Part shown: piece after piece, positions 11,171 to 26,950 of the stretch
Layout of the letters: each line of letters opens with the position of its first letter
Numbering within the stretch: position 1 is the first letter of the stretch
Origin: Taiwanofungus camphoratus
Lineage: Eukaryota; Basidiomycota; Agaricomycetes; Polyporales; Taiwanofungaceae
Direction of reading: 5' to 3'
NCBI GenBank assembly: GCA_003999685.1
Contig: CP021227.1
Coordinates: 1,612,001-1,676,000, forward strand
Length of the DNA stretch: 64,000 nucleotides
Made by a program: the position numbers and the translations under genes
The notes under the pieces: model-generated
What the model saw: the letters and a program-made list of their open reading frames with translations, nothing else
What the model was told of the DNA's origin: nothing
The model's database searches: none

Positions 11171-11548
11171 TGCTCTCATCCAATCACCAAGCAGTTCATC
11201 GAAGCCTTACTCAGTCTAGACTCTTCGGATATGAAATTTGCATTTTATGTTAGCAAAGCCCGACAAATGATATCGCTGTTGTTTCCGTCTTCCCTTACTC
11301 CATAAATCGTTTAGCGCGCCCCGCATTTCTTTTGGTACCGTTACAGCGTCAAGCAAACCCCTAGCGTCGATCGACCTCACTGTGGGGAAAGGGGCCACTG
11401 ATCTCTCGCTAGTCGCTCAATCCCCGCTTCAAGTCATCTGCCATCGCTAGTGACCTGTCACCAATTTCATCCACAGCGAAACGGTATATCTCTTATCATA
11501 AATAGTAGTCAGGTTATTGGAAATCCATGAGCGATCCGGCGTAAGGAG
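11171..11548. other. Intergenic stretch without clear feature
   Basis: Between the ankyrin-like stretches and the end of OYE copy 1. A 60-residue minus-strand ORF at 11398-11216 (MAPFPTVRSIDARGLLDAV) could be an upstream exon of the ankyrin-like gene, but nothing supports it beyond position. Confidence 0.3.
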
Positions 11549-12981
11549 TCAATCCTGCGTCACCGAACTCAATGGTAACCTACACTTAGCACTCCCGCGA
11601 CCCTTGAACACCCAATCAACCTGGATCGGAAGATGGATATCCACGCCCAAGTCCTCCGCGAAGCCCCAGACAGCAGCATGATGCTTCAAAAAATGTCTAC
11701 CTACAAGGACTAGGTCTGCTTGTCCCTTGTCCAATACTCCTTGCGCAATGTTACCGTTTGAAATTCCTCCTACTGCACCAACGAGGATCTTGTCTCCCAT
11801 ATTGTTCTTTACAGCCTTGGCGAAATGTGCTTGGTAAGCGGGGGATATCATCTTTATCTTCTGTCGACCATCTAATCCACCGCTTGACACGTCGAGTAAG
11901 TCGACACCGTGCCTTCCCAAGACTTCCGCAAGGCGAACAGTGTCCTCACAGCGCCAGGATGGCTCCTTCAAGTCTTCTAACCAGTCAGTTGCAGATACTC
12001 TGTGTGGCGCGATCATAATTCTTAGTACCACAGCTTAAAAGATCATGAAATTTTGGACTTGCCGGAAGAAAAGGGGCATTGTTTCAGGTATGACATCCCG
12101 AACCGCGTCTGTGATCTCGACGGCTAGACGAATGCGATTATCGAAGCTACCACCGTACTTGTCTGTACGCTTGTTGGTGATTGGGCTCAAGAACTCGTGT
12201 ATCAAATATCCGTGGGCACCGTGAATCTCAATCACGTCAATTCCAGCCTGCACAGAGCGTTCTGCAGCGTCAGCGAAGGCTCTAATGACGTGCTGGATTC
12301 CCTCCTCGGTAAGTGCCTTAGCTTGAGCATATTCAGGACTGTCCTTGTATGAAATGGCCGACGGCCCCCAGACATTGTTTGGCCAGCCTCCCACTGCCTC
12401 GCTCGCGCCATCCTCTGGTGCAAGCCACTTAGCTACGGTGGACGCTTTGCGTCCAGAATGGCCCAGCTGTACCCCGAGTTTTTGCTTCTGGGAATGCACG
12501 AACTCGACCAGCTTTCGGAGTGGCTCGATCTGCTCATCAGACCACAGGCCCGTATCCTGAGGCGAGCCACGACCTTCTGGAAGGACCGAGGTCGCCTCGA
12601 TGAAGGTAAGGCCGGGGCCCATGACAGCAATACTCCCGACTGGGCAGTGATAAGGGTGAGAGATTGCTTTACATATCAGACGGAAATGATTGAACTCACT
12701 GTGAGCGGTGTGCCACGGCGTTACTTTGCCATCGTCCGCCGAGTATTGTGCCATAGGAGAGAACTGATGACTAATGTCATTACTCTACATAGTGATGAAC
12801 AGGGCAAGCGACAGACGAAAATTCGATTCTGAAATTCCACTCCGCGGATTTTGATGGGCTGAAAGAGCTTTGGGATAGGTTTTCCATCGAGCTGGGGGTC
12901 CACTGCGGTCCCTGCTGGAGGATCCTGGTCGGGAGTGAAGTACGGGGTGTTAGATGCTGCAGGAGAGACGATATCTTGCAT
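11549..12981 (-). CDS. Old yellow enzyme, YqjM-like (copy 1)
   Basis: An NADH:flavin oxidoreductase of the old yellow enzyme family: an FMN-dependent TIM barrel that reduces activated C=C bonds. Exon 1 starts at ATG 12981 and ends [13 protein letters not shown]. Exon 2 carries [20 protein letters not shown], and exon 3 the core: [31 protein letters not shown], the substrate-binding pair in [17 protein letters not shown], and [17 protein letters not shown]. The last exon begins [20 protein letters not shown] and ends with the FMN-phosphate region [12 protein letters not shown] and [14 protein letters not shown]. The intron before the last exon (12062-12000, 63 nt) must use a GC donor (GCAAGT) to keep frame. 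The residue equivalent to the redox-tuning Cys26 of YqjM is Ala here (SPMAQ), whereas copy 2 at 40962 keeps Cys. Physiological substrate unknown. Confidence 0.9.
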
Positions 12982-14447
12982 GGCGAGAGATCGACTTTCT
13001 GGAGTGGCGGAGCCTTTTTCCCTGCTTAAATATACGAACGACAGCAGGTGTAAGTATCTATCAGTTCAGGTGTATGCAGACCTCGCGGACTGACCTCAGT
13101 CGGTCCACTCACCTTGTTGGCCAGAATCGAGCGAAGCAGAGCCGGAAGAAGCAGAATGGGTTGCCTTGAAAGTTGACTCAGGGTGACCTATAAAGCGCAC
13201 TATACCTGACTAATTCTCGTCGCCGGCGTTAACCGAAGTTCGTCAGCAACTATGGTTCTCAGCTAACTTCTAGCAGGTTCTGACAATGGCCGAACGCATA
13301 AGATCATGCCGCTGGGACGTACACCTTGTATCGCACGGACTCTTGACCAGCTTACACACTACTGGCAACGCGTGCTCGATCCATCTTTGAGTCTATACGA
13401 TCCTGCAATAGTGATTGGTGCTCTATCAATTCTAGGCCAGTCTCTCGAAGAGCGAAGAACTACACCTCGAGGCCCGCCACCAAGCTCATAGTAAACGTGT
13501 TTGTGCTATGCGCCTTGTGAACTCCCGACCTTTTCGGGAATGAAGGTGTGATGGTGATTCGACGAGATGGCTTATTATTCACTTCTCTGTATCGCCTTTC
13601 TGACCTCCAGTTATCGCAATAATGCCAAGTCCCTTACATAGTGGGCTGACACGTTTTCATGCAACGCTCTAAGGCGAATAGGTGCAGTTTGTCCATTATA
13701 GGTCAACCTTTACCCTCAAAAACACACTTGGCAGCCAAACTTGACAAATGATTCCAGCATATGGGTCTGAATGAGATATCGGCACTCGGTTTGTCAAGAC
13801 TGCACGAGCCAATCAATGTGCATTAAATACACTGCTCTGGCTCACTGTTATAGCTATTCATTGTCTTCTTGCGGTCAGAAGATTATGAGTGGCAGAGCTA
13901 ACTCTCCTTTATGTTCAGGTCTCATGTACTCTCAACGTATTCAGGATTGCGAATTGCTCTACCTAATATCTTACCCATAAAGCGAACCCCTGCCTCGATC
14001 TGCAACGGAGACTCGGAAAGCTCAAATAGTTCCGATTGTATTGCACCGCTCAATGAATGTAGCTTCGATGACCCCTGCTTATCAAGATTTCTACGTACAG
14101 ACGGGTATCACAGGTGCACTCTCATCACTAGCCGTATGTCACATGCCAGTGCTACCTGCGCCGCAAGCAATTCGCAAGTACAAACCCCCCTACAGTGTTG
14201 ATACCAATCGGATTCTCTGGAATCATAGCTTCCTAATGTGTCTACATACGTTCAAAAACTTTTTGTAAACGGACCAGACGATAGGTCCAAAAATGGCGCA
14301 GTCGGTATGATATCGGGTTCAGAATTGGCTCGAAGGCCGTATGCACATGCACACTTATACTCCTTGCGATAACGTTTCTCAAGGTCCCCAGCTTGTCCTT
14401 TCTCCGATTTGGTTCTGCGTACCAGCAGCTACTCAAGACGAACTATA
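12982..14447. other. Intergenic region, no gene supported
   Basis: About 1.45 kb between two divergent starts (OYE copy 1 and the carboxylesterase). It holds the TATA-like box of OYE copy 1 near its left end. A 61-residue ORF at 13306-13491 and a 96-residue ORF at 13911-14201 have no recognisable motif or codon pattern, so I do not call them. Confidence 0.4.
13026..13034 (-). promoter_or_regulatory. TATA-like box of OYE copy 1
   Basis: On the minus strand the sequence reads TATATTTAA, about 45-53 bp upstream of ATG 12981. Position relative to the start codon is short but plausible for a fungal gene with a short leader. Confidence 0.4.
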
Positions 14448-16571
14448 ATGTCCCGCATACACCTTCAGAATGAATTATTGGAAACAGCGGACCGCGTTGT
14501 GGTACAGACCCGATATGGCCAAATCAAGGGTGGCCGTGCCCTCAGCGGGGCGGCAGTATTTCTAGGTAAATGGAGGATATACCTTCAGAGGCCTTGATGA
14601 TAGTTGATCTACCGCGATCTCACACCACATGACTCTGAAGAGATTCCGTACGCTGAGTACTGCGGAAGATTCCAAGATGCGAAGCCCTTGCCGCAAGACT
14701 TTCAGTATGAAGATAAGGAGTACATTTATGAGAGTAGTTGTGAGTAAAGGACTGATGAGGTCATAAACGTGATCGCATATCCCTCTTTAGATGGGGCTCA
14801 ACCCATGAACGATGGGCAGGCAGCAGGTATACATGCATTGCCGTTCCATCTTTTTCCCGCACAATCCATCTTGACAGTCCTTTTTATTAAAGGCACACCG
14901 TTTGTAGATAAAGTTGGCTTGGGAAAACCCACCGAGAGTCCGTATGTGCCAATGCATATTGATAATTGACTAACTGGTATAGAATTGGTTCAGTCTGTTC
15001 GTCAATATAGTTTGCCCACCTCAATTTCCCTCGGAGACAGGGTTTCCAGTAAAGATCTACATCCACGGAGGGTATGTTCAGGCATTCAGAGCAGGGACCC
15101 TGGATTTATGATCGTTGCGTGGCAGGTTTCTTCAGTTTGGTTCACCTCACGGTTTAAGTGGTCAATCGCCATATGTTTCTGCTGAGCGATCGGAAGTTTG
15201 GGTCAATATTGGCTACAGGCTTTCGGTCTTCGGTTTCCTTGCATGTGATGAGCCGAAGATAAACGGCAACTTCGGATTCAAGGACCAATGGCTTGCCTTA
15301 TTGTGGGTACGAGACAACATCAAGGCTTTTGGAGGTATTTGGCTTGCAGTCGTTGCATTCTTCTAAGGCTTGCCTTCACACGTAATTATTAGGAAATCCC
15401 GAGGATATTCAAATTACAGGCCTTTCCGCGGGTGCGTCCAGACAGTTCATGATTGAAGAGTTTGAGTTAAAGTTAAATATTGCAGGTGCTCATTCAGTAC
15501 ACCAGATACTCCATCACGTCTCCCGCTTGCCTGAAGGTGAACAGGCACCGTTCCAATCTGCTATCCTCCAGTCCAACTCCATCTTGTAAGTCTCATGAAG
15601 CATAGGACAGTCACTAGCATTGATCCGCTTCTCGCTTAGCTGACCATTCGTCTTAACAGAACCAATCCGAAGACGCCTTCGGAATTACGTCCTCAGTTTC
15701 GAGCACTATGTCGTGCTTTAAGACTCAACCCTGATAGTCCAGACGCGCTCTCCATCCTTCAGAACCCGACGCTAACCCCTTGGCAAACAATCATACGTGT
15801 AATTGAGACAGACGCTATGGGCATCGAGTTTGGGACGTTTCGTGGTTGCTTGGACGGCGTATGGCTGTCGTCCACGCCAGATCCCATGACTTGGCAGCGC
15901 ACGGGAGGTCTTGCTCTTGGCCTGAGAGCGAAAGGCGTGCGAAGTATTGTCCTCGGAGAGCTTTCAGAGGAATGGTACTTGTATAGCATTGCACACCCCG
16001 TACGAAACATGCACGATGTCAAACTGAACGTGGAAAGATATTACCAAAATGCTGTGGTGGAGAAGCTGATGCCTATGTATCCAGTTGTCCCGGAAGATGC
16101 TCCTCAAGACGAGTTCAAAAAGCTCCTTGGTGAGATATTGAGCGACGGACAGGTGTACCTTCCGGTGAGACTACTCGCCAGAGACCTGAGAGCGACGGAT
16201 TTTCCAGTAGTGAGGTACGAAATCCGATGGACTCCGGAGCAGATCCGGCCCCTTGGTGAGTCTTGCCTCAGCCCTCATCCTTGCTGATCTTAAGTGATGA
16301 AATGATATCAGGCTATGTTACTCATGGCACAGATCGTATACTCTGGGCACTGCGTCTTCCATCGTTGGAACCTTCACAGGCTGTCGTGGCGAGGACATGG
16401 CTTGACTCTATTGCCTCGGAGGTGAAGGAAATCGAGACCCACGGTAATCGTAAGGCGTTAGAAGAAGTGCTGATGTTGAAAGAGGATAAGACAATTGGGT
16501 GGAGAAGCGACGAGAGGTGGGAAGAATTGATGCGACTTCGAGGAGCTTTTCCAGGGGAGACACTATCTTGA
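14448..16571 (+). CDS. Type B carboxylesterase/lipase-like protein
   Basis: An alpha/beta-hydrolase of the type B carboxylesterase family. ATG 14448 gives MSRIHLQNELLETADRVVVQ, then RYGQIKGGRA. Short exons follow: EIPYAEYCGRFQDAKPLP, GAQPMNDGQAAG, TPFVDKVGLGKPTESP and the Cys-loop strand NIVCPPQFPSETGFPVKIYI with the oxyanion HGG. Then come VNIGYRLSVFGFLA, GNFGFKDQWLALLWVRDNIK and the nucleophile elbow GLSAGAHS (about 15415-15500). The C-terminal exons contain FRGCLDGVWLSS and RYEIRWTPEQIRPLGYVTHG, where the histidine could be the catalytic base. No signal peptide is apparent, so it is probably intracellular, unlike secreted lipases of the family. Start chosen at the first ATG in frame with exon 1. 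Substrate unknown. Confidence 0.85.
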
Positions 16572-17251
16572 AATGTGAGATGAAATCATTTATTTCGCTT
16601 TGGACCAATGAAGCCAGAGAGGAGTAGGGCTGTTTCCGTTTTCCCGATACTTACCCCAAAGCCTATGTACAACCAGTAAATTGACACCCATCATCAACAT
16701 GTCTGCCAATTTTCTTCTATGTCGCAACGAACATATCTCGTGAGAAGGGTTCCGTTGCAAGTCCGTAGTACTTAGATGTCGAATGACGACTGAAGAATCA
16801 ACCTTCCTTCCTGACTTCCATCGTCCGTGCTCAGACGCAACAGACTGCTGCCTTTCCGAAACTTGTATCCAATGAACTAAATTTGTGGGTATAAGCCTCA
16901 CCACCAACGTCAGATATTGCAGATGTACCGCCTCACAATTCTGGCAAGCGAGGGAGGCCTTGAAACCGGAGGAAGATCCAAATTTAGCGGCAAGATCTTC
17001 ACGGAAGAGTTGCTTATCTATCCTTCACCGGTACAACTGCTGTCACAACTGCTATCGTCGATAACATGCATCCAGACATGCCGTGTCAATAAGTTATGAA
17101 TAAATACATGTTAGGCAAAGTCCTCTACCGCTAAGCCCATTGACCAACGTATCTGTTAGCGGTAATTGAGGTTAATTCATCCTTCAAACATGGCTATCGT
17201 AGATGCTGCTGTGGGTCAGTCATTGAAGAAGCTTCAGCATAATGGGTCTAC
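16572..17251. other. Intergenic region, nothing clear
   Basis: Between the 3' ends of the carboxylesterase and the DUF6533 gene, which converge. No ORF with coding character; one motif at 17121-17144 resembles a stretch at 39312-39339 (see rejected items). Confidence 0.4.
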
Positions 17252-18990
17252 TTACTCAGTTAATTTGAGCTCAACAACTGAACCCTTGTCATCTGGCTCT
17301 GCAAGCAAACCAGTCATGAGAGGATCATCAGAGATAAGGGCGGGTTCCTCTTCATCTTCAGACGTGAGTTCAGTCCCTTCATCGGCGCCCGTCAAGGAAT
17401 TGCCTAGTGGAGCGCCGAGATTCCCTGCCATGTTCGATGCAAAGTACACACCCGAGAATCTCGACAAATGGGCAGTGCTGGATAGCTGGCTCCCAGTGCC
17501 ACTACTCGAGATATGAACCCCGCGCAAGTTGAGGATAAATCGAGAAATGAGGATCGAAGTTAAACTGATGACAATAGAAATATAAGCTCCAGGTGTCAGA
17601 TACAACGAGTGAAGGTACCGACACTTCGGTAAGAGCCGGTATGGAGCCAAATGCCTGGTAAAAGCAGGTTAAAAGCAGTTTTGATGCGTACATTTATACC
17701 CAAACATACCTGACTGGCCCTGATTGCGACGACATTGATGACATTCAGGATCAATAGAGCCCTATGAAGTCTTACTAAGATACCGATTAACGGAGTTCCA
17801 CAAATGCTTACAGGAAATAGATTGTCCCTGTAAAGTGCTCCTTAAGATCGTAGACAGCAGTCAAATAGTGGAGGACATACCGTCCCTTTGCAGCAATTCG
17901 ACTAGGCCTCCCTTCATGTGAAGCTTTGAGAAAGTCCTTCTGATCTTATATGTCTTCAACCAAGTCAGGACAAGGACAACACTATCTGAAAAAATGGCAA
18001 AAACGCAATTGAAAATTCCCACTAGATGAATGAGCATTCAGTACTATCAGAAAAAGGAACGATTTGATGTACGTCAGCTCACGTCTAGATACAACCCGAC
18101 TCAGCTGATCACGCAACTGGAATTATCACGAAGCACTTACATATCGGTAACATTCATGCTCAACTTCACATACTCCCCACAACCTGTAAAGGGCGAAGGA
18201 GAAGAGACTATGGTGAGAGTCGTATAATAATACTGGTGTGAAAAATCTTATGAGCATTTTAGCAAGAGGAATTCATTCAGAACTCACCATATTCACGCCG
18301 GCAGGAACTAATCCAAGGAAGAGAACAAGCGCAAGTATCTTCCGATCCTTTTGCCAGATTGCGTACATGCGAAGAGAAGTGAAACCTATGGTAAACTTCA
18401 ACATCGGTTCTATTCTTTTACAGGTACAGTCACCGACCTGCAATCACCAGCTGGAGAACGATCGTCAAAACTTGAGTTGTGCGCAGTACGCTTTCACAGC
18501 TGAGATGGAGGGTCAATATGTGCATATATACAGGAGATGTCAAGAGAAGCACATCTGAACACAGTCAGTAAAGAAATCTTCAGAAAGGACAAGGCGACGA
18601 ACTCACTTTGTTTGCCGTTTCCTGAGGCTGGTTTTGCCAGGGGAGCATATCCACCATCATAAGGACTCGATAGATTAATGTCACGTATCGATTTAACAGG
18701 AACAGCACCGTAGCTGCGCTGAATTTGCGACGCCAAATGAACTTGATCTCCTGCGAGAAAGTAAGGGTATAATCGTAGAAAAGGAGTGCTGAATCGTCGT
18801 TAGTAACTCAATGTGTGTTATAGCAGCATTCTCCTACTAGTCGCAGCCACGGAACAGAAGTTCGCGAGCAACCTAAAGAACGAGAGCTGGATGAGATTGG
18901 GGAAACAGGACCAAGGTCATTCATTCACATGTCGCCGAACTTGGCTACGACTAGCGCAGCCAGTGCTTGGTCTGGGTCGACCTGCGACAT
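17252..18990 (-). CDS. DUF6533 seven-TM membrane protein
   Basis: A member of the large Agaricomycete DUF6533 family of receptor-like seven-TM proteins of unknown function. Start ATG 18990 gives MSQVDPDQALAALVVAKF; splicing joins LLANFCSVAATT to LLFYDYTLTFSQEIKFIWRR and KFSAATVLFLLNRYVTLIYR, the DUF6533 signature. Later exons are short: FTSLRMYAIWQKDRKILALV with LFLGLVPAGVNM (18370-18280), DSVVLVLTWLKTYKIRRTFS (about 17980), ALLILNVINVVAIRASQ (about 17750), and a last exon VISLTSILISRFILNLRGVH then FASNMAGNLGAP with an acidic cytosolic tail to 17252. SRF-LNLR-V- near the end is the usual family end of TM7. At least seven introns of about 50 nt. Basidiomycetes carry many lineage-specific copies; ligand and partners are unknown. 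Confidence 0.85.
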
Positions 18991-20691
18991 GCTGGCAGCA
19001 CAGCTGCAGCGGAAGATAGAGAAGGATCTGGGGGATTGAATTAGGAAGTCTAGCATCCGAACGCATGATGAGATGGCATATAAGTAAGGCGTCAGACCGA
19101 CAGCCGCTGACGCTGATGAACAGTGGGTCGGCAATCCGATTGGATGGTTGGATCTATACGTATTTGCGGCGGTGCTGACAGAACGATGAAACCATCAGCG
19201 TTCTGCATACATAGGTGAACATTCACCTACATGTGTACACCATCAGTACGTTATGCTAATCTATATGGCAGAGATCACTAGGGCTTAACTCGTATTTGCG
19301 GCCAGTAGCATTCGAAGAATAAATGAGCTAAATCATTCCCGTTGTAGGTTGGCCTGCAAGACTGACTTTGAGCTCAATATATTATTCAGAATCAAAGCCT
19401 TCTAGCACGAGCTTACCGAAGCATTGGATGCCATAGTACAAGAGTACGCTCCATTCGCGTTAGCCAGTAATAGCCCAAGGCCTGTACAATGGACCCGACA
19501 GGACATCATGATGACGGTGTTACACAAGATACATATGACCGTGATGGGCGGACGTCCGAGCGGCGCATTCGATCAACTTGGACATTGGCGCTTGCAAGAC
19601 GGATAATGATTAATAAGGCCTTAAGGACATAATTATTTCCATTAGACCTGTCTTCCACGAAGCCCACCTACTTGAATCGAAAGTCCGGTCAGGTGCAATA
19701 AGGATATTAAATCTTGTTGTGCCTACATTCCGAATCAAAGCTCACTGTGTAACCGTCAACGTCAGAATGCCGCTGTACCAGCTGTCCACCAGACAATGAA
19801 TCAATCACAACCAGAGTGCACTCATGTTCGCCACATGAGTGATGCTACTCACGGCATTGAAGGAAGACCCGGACTCGAATGTGGCATGAGAATTTTGTAG
19901 TGTCAACTTGTGAGTTTCTATCAACTTAATGTAACAGTTGGTGGGAGATGCGGTGTTGATGCTGTAAAGAAGCGATCAAGTGCTGTGTTTGTCAGCGACC
20001 AATGGCCTTCCGTTGATAGACTCCTAACACTGTATGCGTACCAGCCCTCACTCGCAAGGCAAGTATGTCTATTTGAATCTTGAGGCTCGGTGGTCCACGT
20101 TGAACATTGTTCGATAGTAATAAACATCCCAGTGTGGACTTCCGAGTTATGTGGTATTCAGTACCAACTCAGTACTCATGATCAACAACTGTGACTTCAA
20201 CGGCTCCCCTGATTCGTACCACAATTTTAGCATGATTTCTGTAAGTCAAGTCTACCTTACTGCGGTATGTTTGCATGTTGATCACTGGCAATTTCCAGAT
20301 GTCTGTGTGAGTGTGCCTATTGTATGCAGCTCCATGGTATCAACTATATCATATATTCATATGTATATATGCCACAGTCCAGCCCTTGAGCCCCAAAACA
20401 AGAGTGCGTACAGTCCTTCCCTCCTAAAGTGGTCTCAGCTAATCTTGATGAATAAACCCAAACGAAGCCTCAAGCTGCTATACAGTAACAATCTAGATTA
20501 CAAGTCCATTGCAGTTGACATATGAATGCGAGTGGTCCGTAGTGTGTCCGACTTCAGTATGCGATCGTCCTTATGTAAGTCCAATTCATGTATGTCCTCT
20601 TTTAGGCTGCTTTCGGCTGTGCGTGCCATGGGTACGAACAAGTCTGAGGCGTGGTCGAAGGCAGAGACAGCTTCGATTTCCAGGTAAAGGT
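18991..20691. other. Intergenic region, no gene supported
   Basis: About 1.7 kb of moderately AT-rich sequence. It contains a short palindrome TAGGTGAACATTCACCTA (19212-19229). Short ORFs at 19424-19606, 20151-20525 and 20509-20703 show no family motif. It would include the promoter of the DUF6533 gene on its left and the 3' end of the glycoprotein-like gene on its right. Confidence 0.4.
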
Positions 20692-21656
20692 TCACGATAC
20701 TGAGTGCGCGGTGTATTGAGTACTTTCTGGGGCACGGCCTGTGTTTGTTGATTGCGGGGCACTCATCAATATGACAGATGTGAACATTGCCGATGATTGG
20801 GGGCCTTGCGAGGTAGGCTCAGAGGATGCAACACGTGGATTGCTAGCAGTGGGTAGTCTGTGCAGGAACCTGAATTTCTGCAGGATATCGTGATGCGACG
20901 GAATTTGGTACATATCTGGCATAATAAAGTCAGGATAACATCTCTGACCCAGATCATCAGTAAGTGGAGCAACAAACCTTCCAAGGCTATGTCAAGGTCT
21001 TCGTTCTGGGGACGCTGTTTGACACGCGTTGTAGAGCAAATCCATCCGCGCAGATAAAGAAGGGTGAACACCGCCACGAGCACAACACACACGCCGCCAA
21101 TTACTATGCCACAGATGGCGCCAGTAGGAATAGACCTTCGTGGGGCTTCTGCAGATGGGTTGACGGAGGACGATGGGGAGGCAGGGCTCGGGGTTGGCTC
21201 CGTCTCCTGGCCGTCATAGGTCGATGTGTATTGCAGGTAATCGAGCCAGAAATAGCTACCCTCTCCCATAGCCGTTACATTCAGAGTATGCAGACCTGCG
21301 GACAGGACTGATGAAGAGAAGAATGCCTCGCGATAGACAGGTGAAGGTGGTTTTGGTGCTACAAAAGAGACTGGTGGACTACCGTCCAACACATACGTTG
21401 AATTGCTTCTGGTTGTGCCAACGGTCCCGTACACAGCGACAAACGTTCCTACAATAACAACGGTCAATTTACAGTCTTAACAGCATAGGAAGAATCGACC
21501 ATTGAAAACAAAGTCTACAGACGAGCCTGCCGTCCCTGTGCCGTGTGTTGTCGAATTATATTCATTACTGCTCCCGCTCTCAACCCACGAACCCCGGTAT
21601 ATAAGTCGCGAACTTGTGTCATCAATGGTAAGGAGCGTGGGCCCATTATGGGACAT
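20692..21656 (-). CDS. Single-pass membrane glycoprotein-like protein
   Basis: A basidiomycete-type surface protein with a galactose-binding-like ectodomain and one membrane span. From ATG 21656 exon 1 reads MSHNGPTLLTIDDTSSRLIY then GSWVESGSSNEYNSTTHGTG. Exon 2 continues GTFVAVYGTVGTTRSNSTYV, LDGSPPVSFVAP, AGLHTLNVTAMGEGSYFWLD and YLQYTST. A Pro/Ser linker with predicted glycosylation leads to AICGIVIGGVCVVLVAVFTL, the TM helix, and a basic cytosolic start (RGW; RVKQRP). The best C-terminus uses an intron after IALEG and ends with PTASNPRVASSEPTSQGPQ and a short tail to 20692. Related proteins begin with this jelly-roll pattern and an SLT-TM-basic layout. No signal peptide is visible at the chosen start, so an upstream exon may be missing. 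Role unknown, probably cell surface. Confidence 0.7.

Positions 21657-26950
<5,294 letters not shown>

Noticed and set aside
13306-13491. 61-residue ORF between OYE copy 1 and the esterase
   Set aside because: A second overlapping frame with its own ATG is equally open, no splice signals tie it to anything, and no motif is seen.
17121-17144. tRNA-like motif shared with 39312-39339
   Set aside because: On the minus strand both read roughly TCAATGrGyTTAGCGGTwAGA, recalling a tRNA D-arm. No B box, no acceptor or T-arm pairing follows, and similarity stops after about 24 bases. Not enough for a tRNA or SINE call.
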